In this document: in pieces, positions 15,047-19,253 of the stretch
Layout of the letters: every line of letters begins with the position of its first letter
How positions within the stretch are numbered: the first letter of the stretch is position 1
NCBI GenBank assembly: GCA_026770585.1
Contig: MU646307.1
Coordinates: 1,588,965 to 1,608,217, forward strand
From: Baffinella frigidus
Taxonomy: Eukaryota > Cryptophyceae > Cryptomonadales > Baffinellaceae
DNA length: 19,253 nucleotides
Direction: 5' to 3'
Notes under the pieces: generated by a model
The model's database searches: none
The model's input: only the letters and a program-made list of their open reading frames with translations
What the model was told of the DNA's origin: nothing
Made by a program: the position numbers and the translations under genes

Positions 15047-15140
15047 GTTCCAGTGTTGAAGCAGGGCCTTCCTGCAGGATGAGTTCTAGCGTCCGACTAC
15101 GATGGGAGCTCGAAGAACCAAAAGTACCTAACGGACCTTT
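15047..15140 (+). repeat. Repeat J, copy 3 (with internal duplication)
   Basis: GTTCCAGTGT, CTGCAGGATGAGTTC, GCGTCCGACTACGATGGGAG and TCGAAGAACC match copies at 9317-9385 and 12109-12180. The word GAAGCAGGGCCTT appears twice (near 15019 and 15058), so the left part is locally duplicated. A family A copy lies on each side. Confidence 0.62.
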
Positions 15141-15147
15141 CTCTCGC

Positions 15148-15268
15148 TACAGGGGTACCTCGCTCACAAGAAACTGCCTCCCCCTTAGGACCACCGCAGG
15201 GCCCTAGGCATAGGCCTACTGTAGGATCCTAGGGGGAGGCTGTTTCGTATGAGCGAGTTACCGCTGTA
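15148..15268. mobile_element. Family A MITE, copy A12 (reverse core)
   Basis: Ends TA-CAGGGGTACCTCGCTC and GAGCGAGTTACCGCTG-TA. Core reversed (CCACCGCAGGGCCC ... CTACTGTAGGATCC). Confidence 0.92.
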
Positions 15269-15332
15269 CCGTACTTTCTTCACCACGGTCTCTTTCACTT
15301 GAGAGGGCGGTAGGGTTGAAGGAGGCAACCTC

Positions 15333-15483
15333 CCACCAACCCTCACGGTTGGACCAAATCATTGATTTTAGATATGAGATTTACCCCTGCAGAGACCCTG
15401 GATCCGAGGTCTCTGCAAGGGTAAATCAAGGGTAAATCTAAAAGCTAGAATCGACGATTTGGTCCAATCGTGAGGGCTGGTGG
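15333..15483. mobile_element. Family D MITE, copy 2
   Basis: Ends CCACCAACCCTCACGGTTGG and GTGAGGGCTGGTGG, with the inner hairpin AGAGACC..GGTCTCT, as in the intronic copy 3780-3930. Both are 151 bp. The TPR intron copy is therefore a dispersed element. Confidence 0.82.
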
Positions 15484-15498
15484 TCCGTTGGGGCCGTG

Positions 15499-15619
15499 TA
15501 CAGGGGTACCTCGCTCAGAAGAAAGCGCCCCCCCCTTGGACCCTACTGTAGGCCTTTCTAGGGCCCTATGGTGGTCCTGGGGGGGGAGGGGGCTTTCTTA
15601 GGAGCGAGGTTCCTCTGTA
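15499..15619. mobile_element. Family A MITE, copy A13
   Basis: Ends TA-CAGGGGTACCTCGCTC and GAGCGAGGTTCCTCTG-TA. Forward core. Right flank CGTGCCCAGCAGCAT is shared with copy A4. Confidence 0.9.
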
Positions 15620-15654
15620 CGTGCCCAGCAGCATAGACCCAGTGTAACACGTTT

Positions 15655-16480
15655 CATCTCACGCTAGGCCGGTTGTCCTTCCTGTCCCATTTGCATCTCG
15701 CTAGCGGGAGCGTGCTGTTGGGCGTCGGCCCTGCGTAGCTTACACCGTCTAAATCACTTGTTGTCGTAGGGGCGGGGCGGGGCGGGGCAGAGCGGAGCTT
15801 GGCGGGGCAGGGCGGGGGGGGGCGGGGCTCGCTAGGTACCAAGCGATGAACGCGAAATGCCTTCTGCGCTGCAGGTGGAACAATGCAGGCGCAACGAAGG
15901 GAGGGGGGCAGCTGCCCGAGGAACTTCCAGGCGGTTCGCTTGCCGCAGCTTGATTCTGAGTCGTAGGAGTACAGTACAGGTGTATTGTGTACTCGCTCAC
16001 CTCCAACCACGTACACACTCTTCCCCCCTCGCCCCCCCTACCCTCTCACCCCCACTCGCCCCTCTCGGAGATAGGGGAGAGGAGCGTGTTCTTGCACGGA
16101 TTCCCGTCGTCGGCGTCTTCCGGGTACGGGGGGAAGTGGTGGGGATGGAGGTCGGGTGCGACACCGAGTTTGTGCCAGACTGCAGGCACGCGCGGCCTAT
16201 CCGCCTTCTCCCACTCTCTTTCGAAGGCGGCGGCATCTGCCTCCCTCATAGAGGTACAGGCAGAGCCCATCTTGTCCGGTCAGCGCGCACTCCGCGTCAG
16301 AAACGGACGCTTGATCCTGGGGGTACCCAGCCCTTTCTCCAACTGGTGTGCCTCTTTCGAATCGGAAGAAGCATCCAAAATTAAATTCATTCGAATGTAA
16401 GGCAGTTTTCTGTAATAGACGGCTCAACGACCTAAATGACGAGTGTTGTAAAGACTCCCCGTGATTTTTTTTTGTCAGCA
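15655..16480 (-). pseudogene. Broken paralogue of the 9971-10597 locus
   Basis: In the same orientation and order as 9971-10597: GATGCTGACAAA at about 16470-16480, the block CTGACCGGACAAGAT ... ATGAGGGAGGCAGA at 16238-16285, and AGCACGCTCCCGCTA at about 15701-15716, each with diverged sequence between. At 16269-16273 this copy lacks 8 bp (ATCTTCAG on +) that the other has between two ATCTT words. This shifts the frame between the TGQD and MGSAC parts. Other indels break it further, so fragments are open in three frames (15654-16016, 16046-16270, 16197-16481). It is best read as a decayed duplicate, unless the true gene is spliced differently. Confidence 0.4.
15769..15829. repeat. GGGGC-rich tract
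   Basis: About 60 bp of GGGGC/GGGCGG runs within the broken paralogue, absent from the other copy. It could form G-quadruplexes on + or act as GC boxes. On minus it encodes the Pro-rich APPRPAP stretch of the open fragment, which supports that fragment not being real protein. Confidence 0.7.
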
Positions 16481-16748
16481 TCCTAACGACAGGTTGTTGC
16501 AGTAAAGTTGCAGTCCTGTGACAGAAACGTTCCGGCTGCCGTATCGTTCAGTCAAGCTCCCAATAGCTCGACTACCCTCCCCGCGTCGCCCCGCCGTCCC
16601 CTCTTTCGGGAGACAGCCAACCTCAGTTGTGCAGCGCCGATCGCCTGCAGGACTAGGAGCTGCGGCCCGGCTCCGAGTCTTGAGCGACAAGGACGTGCGT
16701 GGGTTGTCAGCCACCTACGCGCTTGCCACAGAGGAGGGGGCGCATCCG

Positions 16749-17234
16749 ATGGCTCCCATCCATGTCCACCTGCATGAGAACGTCCTGGCTCGCCTCGGCG
16801 TGGGCGCGAGTGCCGTGCGTCGCTCTTCCTCGATCTGTTCTCTGCCCTCCGGCGCAGGGTGTTCGTCCAAGATTCCCGCGGACGCCTGCATGGTCAAGCC
16901 CGTGCAAGTGGAACGGAGCCCAGCGGTAGCGGCGGTGAAGGACGAGCAAGAGGAGGAGGAGCCGCTGCTCGACTTGTTAGCGACACTCGACCTCTCTCAG
17001 CTGCTCCGTCTCTCCTGTCACCGTGTAGTAAGACATGGAGAGATGAGGGAGCAGGCAGACTTTGAGAAGTCTGGCCTGTCCGAAGCGCATGCGTTCGAGG
17101 ACCACCTCTACCTCGCTGAGCCAACGCGGCGAACGCGCATGACGCGCAACAACGCATGCTTGGACTTGGGCGCGCTGTGCAAGAGGGCGCGGCCGTGTAG
17201 ATTGGAAGAGACGTGTGAAAAAGTAGAGACGTAG
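16749..17234 (+). CDS. Unrecognised 161-codon open frame
   Basis: ATG at 16749 to TAG at 17232-17234. The frame is open upstream to 16518 without an ATG, and a CCACAG acceptor-like word precedes at about 16726-16731, so this could be a later exon. The middle is acidic (residues about 64-88, KDEQEEEEPLLDLLATLDLS), the C-terminus basic and Cys-containing. No domain is recognised. Opposing frames are also open because the region is GC-rich. It is free of the A/B/C elements, which favours a real exon slightly. Confidence 0.3.
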   Translation: MAPIHVHLHENVLARLGVGASAVRRSSSICSLPSGAGCSSKIPADACMVKPVQVERSPAVAAVKDEQEEEEPLLDLLATLDLSQLLRLSCHRVVRHGEMREQADFEKSGLSEAHAFEDHLYLAEPTRRTRMTRNNACLDLGALCKRARPCRLEETCEKVET

Positions 17235-17303
17235 CTTGCAGCGTTGATGTTCGCTGGCGCAGGACAGTAAAAGCTTTCTGCACAAAATCTGCCCCCGTGC
17301 ACG

Positions 17304-17505
17304 GACTAAATCTCGCGTTAGTCAACCCTCTGGTACTAGTTTAAGAAAACACCGACCGACTGACCTTACAGCAAAGGTGTTCTTATCCCTTAAGTGCCCA
17401 CACCGCCAAATTTGAGGGCCAAGAGGTCCTAGGCAGGTCCTAGGGCCCTACGGTAGGGCATATGAGCCTACTGGGCACTTAAGGGATGGCCGAGGTACCC
17501 CTGTA
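17304..17505. mobile_element. Family C MITE, copy C2 (left-truncated, interrupted by B8)
   Basis: CTAAATCTCGCGTTAGTCAA, GGTACTAGTTTAAGAA, CGACCGACTGACC and AAAGGTGTTCT match the right half of C1 (6060-6150). Family B copy B8 then intervenes, and GGCCGAGGTACCCCTG-TA at 17488-17505 completes the right end. The left end is missing. Confidence 0.75.
17394..17488. mobile_element. Family B MITE, copy B8, inserted in C2
   Basis: Ends TA-TCCCTTAAGTGCCC and GGGCACTTAAGGGA-T. Subtype I, reversed. The duplicated TA is intact on the left and eroded on the right. Confidence 0.87.
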
Positions 17506-17622
17506 CATGGTGTACCTCGCTCACAAGAAGGCACCCCCCCCAGAACCCTACAGTAGGCCTATCTATAGCCCTACGATGGTCCTAGGGGCGGTGTGTGCCC
17601 TTTGTTTTGAGTTACCCCTGTA
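17504..17622. mobile_element. Family A MITE, copy A14, abutting C2
   Basis: Ends TA-CATGGTGTACCTCGCTC and GAGTTACCCCTG-TA. Its left TA is also the last TA of C2, so it is inserted at the tip of that element. Forward core, older copy. Confidence 0.85.
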
Positions 17623-17755
17623 CATATCCATGAATCTGAACTTAGCGACGTTCCGAGAAAGTGTCTTGACAGGTCCGCGCAAGTGTGAACAGTGAGACAT
17701 TTATTTCTACCATCACGGCCACCATGTATGGAAAGACCTCATCTTCTCACTTCCT

Positions 17756-17916
17756 GTACTTATCCGGGGACATGTTTGATTTAAAAGAAGATGGTCCCTA
17801 TTTGTTCATAGGAGTTAACCAAGGGTTAATTAGGGCCCTCAGTAAATTTTATCAGGGCAAGAATCCGGTTTGATAGGCCATTTGCTTTTAAATTAAACAT
17901 GTTCCCGGATGAGTAC
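17756..17916. repeat. 161-bp element with 32-bp near-perfect inverted arms
   Basis: 17756-17787 and 17885-17916 are inverted repeats with three mismatches (left begins GTACTTATCCGGGG); the pairing extends two bases further on both sides. A 49-codon frame with a GCCACC-ATG context (17724-17873) runs across its left arm. The words TTTATTTCTACCA and CGGCCACCATGTA before that ATG recur in altered form at 17959-17987, so the start context is itself part of a repeat. Confidence 0.75.
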
Positions 17917-17985
17917 AGCTGTACTCCAAGCGTCCTCCGCTCTCCGCTAAGAGAGGCCTTTATTTCTACCAACATGGCCGCCACG

Positions 17986-18145
17986 TACAGGGGTACCTCG
18001 CTCATAACCCTAAAGTGGCCAGGCCTCCAAATTTGGGGGCCTGAGGTCCTAGGCTGGTCCTAGGGCCCTACGGTAGGGCGTATGAGCCTACTGGCCACTT
18101 AAGGGATAAGGAGCCGCGCACCCCCAGGACCACCGTAGGGCCCAC
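17986..18145. mobile_element. Family A MITE, copy A15, split by B9 and truncated
   Basis: Left arm TA-CAGGGGTACCTCGCTCA at 17986-18004. The element resumes after B9 with AAGGAGCCGCGCACCCCCAG and GACCACCGTAGGGCCC, the reverse-type core. The right half is missing. Confidence 0.85.
18005..18108. mobile_element. Family B MITE, copy B9, nested in A15
   Basis: Ends TA-ACCCTAAAGTGGCC and GGCCACTTAAGGGA-TA, reversed, subtype I. It occupies the TA of the CTCATAAG arm of A15, with TA on both sides. Confidence 0.92.
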
Positions 18146-18302
18146 CAACCCACATTCCTCACAACAAAACGAAGCCCTCCCCTACTAAATCGAGGCGGGT
18201 TCTCTGTAACATCTCTACTTACGGTCTCTCGCCGTGTCCTAACCTGTCGCCCCCCCCCCCCAGAAACCACACCAGGTTATGAACACGACTTAAGGTTATG
18301 AA

Positions 18303-18367
18303 CCTTAGGCGCCACCCCCCTGCGGTCCTATGGTGGTCCTAGGGGGGTAGGGGGCGGGTTCTTATGA
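18303..18367. mobile_element. Family A remnant without ends
   Basis: CGCCACCCCCCTGCGG, GTCCTATGGTGGTCCTAGGG and GGGCGGGTTCTTATGA match the inner arms and half the core. The CAGGGGTACC ends are absent. Confidence 0.65.
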
Positions 18368-18430
18368 CGCGGGGGGTTCAGGAGAGGCCCAGGTGCAGCG
18401 CTTACCCTGCGGCAGGAGGCAGGGAGAGGG

Positions 18431-18550
18431 CCCATCCAACCCGAGGAGGACCTATCTACCCCGAGGCGGGCCTATCTATCCTGAAGCGGGCCCATCTATC
18501 CCGAGGCGGGCCTCAATATCCTGCGGCGGGCCCATCTGTCCCGAGGCGGC
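18431..18550. repeat. 20-bp minisatellite, six units
   Basis: Exact 20-bp periodicity starting at 18431, 18451, 18471, 18491, 18511 and 18531. Consensus CCTATCTATCCCGAGGCGGG with 10-25% differences between units. It ends at the left border of copy A16. Twenty is not a multiple of three, so the frame shifts each unit and coding is unlikely. Confidence 0.92.
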
Positions 18551-18551
18551 C

Positions 18552-18673
18552 TACAGGGGTACCTCGCTCATAAGAAGCTGCCTAACCCCTAGGATCACCA
18601 TAGGGCCCTGGGCATAGGCCTAGTGTAGGGTCCCAGGGGGGGGCTGGTTTCTTATGAGCGAGGCACCCCTGTA
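18552..18673. mobile_element. Family A MITE, copy A16 (reverse core)
   Basis: Ends TA-CAGGGGTACCTCGCTC and GAGCGAGGCACCCCTG-TA. Reverse core (ATCACCATAGGGCCC ... CTAGTGTAGGGTCC). Confidence 0.92.
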
Positions 18674-18736
18674 GCGGCGCTCGCCCTACGTTGACATGCT
18701 GGATTTGTGGTACACATCCGTCAACTTTTGGAGCGA
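18674..18736 (+). repeat. Direct repeat, copy 1 (partner 18861-18920)
   Basis: GCGCTCGCCCTACGTTGACATGCTGGATT is repeated with few changes 187 bp downstream. Both copies then read ACATCCG or AAATCCG and CAA.TTT.GAGCGA. Each copy adjoins a family A element (A16 on its left; A17 on the right of the second). Confidence 0.8.
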
Positions 18737-18860
18737 AGTGAACAGTAGCGTTTGACGCCCCCCTCTTGCGCTCCTACATAGGGCTAGTTAGGGGCCTACC
18801 ACCTCCTGGGGGTCAAATATGACCCCACCCCACTTGAGAATTACCCCTCTTTGCTTCCTA

Positions 18861-18920
18861 GCAGCGCTCGCCCTAAGTTGACATGCTGGATTCGTGGAAC
18901 AAATCCGCCAAGTTTCGAGC
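18861..18920 (+). repeat. Direct repeat, copy 2
   Basis: Partner of 18674-18736, about 80% identical by eye. Together the pair suggests duplication of element-flanking DNA. Confidence 0.8.
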
Positions 18921-18926
18921 GACAGG

Positions 18927-19048
18927 GGCAGGGGTACCTCCCTCATAAGAAACCGCCCCACCCCTAGGATCAACATAGGGCCCTAGGCATAGGCCTACTG
19001 TAGGGTCCTAGGGAGGGGGCGGTTTCTTATGAGCGAGGTACCCCTGTA
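18927..19048. mobile_element. Family A MITE, copy A17 (reverse core)
   Basis: Left end CAGGGGTACCTCCCTC, preceded by GGGG rather than TA. Right end GAGCGAGGTACCCCTG-TA. Arms and reverse core otherwise complete. Confidence 0.9.
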
Positions 19049-19150
19049 TCCCGCGTTGCTGCCTAGCGTTTGTCGCCAGCGCCCGCATAGCCACCGAGCG
19101 GGTGCTTCTTGTGGTGTTCTTCCACCGTGTGAACGAAGTCCAGGTATCTG

Positions 19151-19253
19151 TTTTGGGGTTGAGGGTTTAGGGTTTTTCAAAGTTCTTTTTTTTAGGTTTC
19201 AGGTGGGGTTTGGGGTGTGGGGTGTTGGGTTTGGGGTTTGGGGGTTGGGGTTT
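19151..19253. repeat. Telomere-like repeats at the right edge, G-rich on +
   Basis: Irregular TTTAGGG, TTTGGGG and GTGGGG units with a T-rich gap at 19176-19197. The character is the same as 1-600. The tract continues past the window. Confidence 0.85.

Noticed and set aside
18393-18617. Frames across the 20-bp minisatellite into A16
   Set aside because: Two frames are open across a repeat whose period is not a multiple of three, and both end in transposon sequence.
5968-19048. Searched for a transposase gene (DDE/DDD) that could drive families A, B or C
   Set aside because: No frame long enough and none with recognisable catalytic blocks; all copies here are non-autonomous.

Overview
The window looks like repeat-dominated nuclear DNA from a eukaryote with plant/green-algal-type telomere repeats (TTTAGGG). 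Supporting signs are long tracts of TTTAGGG and its one-base variants, a gene with a GT-AG intron, no bacterial-style gene packing, and dozens of short palindromic transposons. GC-rich exons and small non-autonomous elements would suit a microalga or similar protist, but I cannot name the organism. Most short open frames here are read-through of palindromic repeats and are not genes.

Layout. 1-1440: degenerate TTTGGGG/TTTAGGG subtelomere-like sequence with an 11-bp hairpin-forming minisatellite. 1442-2774: small inverted-repeat elements and a diverged direct duplication. 2834-5011: the one convincing gene, a two-exon TPR co-chaperone-like protein on + (3320-3460 joined to 4654-4989), with a possible divergent first exon on the minus strand. 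Its 1.2-kb intron is packed with palindromic elements. 5133-7096: transposon-rich. 7097-8622: a junction sequence followed by a long G-rich telomere-like tract. 8749-9861: more transposons. 9971-10597: a 208-codon open frame on minus, with a broken paralogue at 15655-16480. 11540-13101: transposons, a palindromic 29-bp tandem array and a repeat cassette. 13441-13857: a C-rich telomere-like tract. 13858-14564: the same junction sequence inverted, then the cassette inverted. 14897-15619: three transposon copies and a second MITE of another type. 16749-17234: an unrecognised open frame. 17304-19048: nested and adjacent transposons, a 20-bp minisatellite, and the start of another telomere-like tract at the right end.

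The main story is three related or parallel families of short palindromic elements with TA target duplications. Family A (17 copies, about 120 bp) has ends beginning CAGGGGTACCTCG. Family C (2 copies, about 200 bp) has ends beginning CAGGGATACCTCG. Family B (9 copies, about 105 bp) has ends beginning TCCCTTAAGTGGC. The A and C ends resemble pogo/Tigger-type Tc1/mariner ends. An internal paralogous empty site (7239-7240 versus the filled site at 13937-14057) and a nested insertion (B into A at 18005) show mobility and the TA target directly.

The second story is the mirrored arrangement of junction sequence and telomere-like tracts at 6600-8622 and 14564-13441, which has the shape of two subtelomeric ends facing each other. 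No autonomous transposase, rRNA, tRNA or CRISPR array could be supported.
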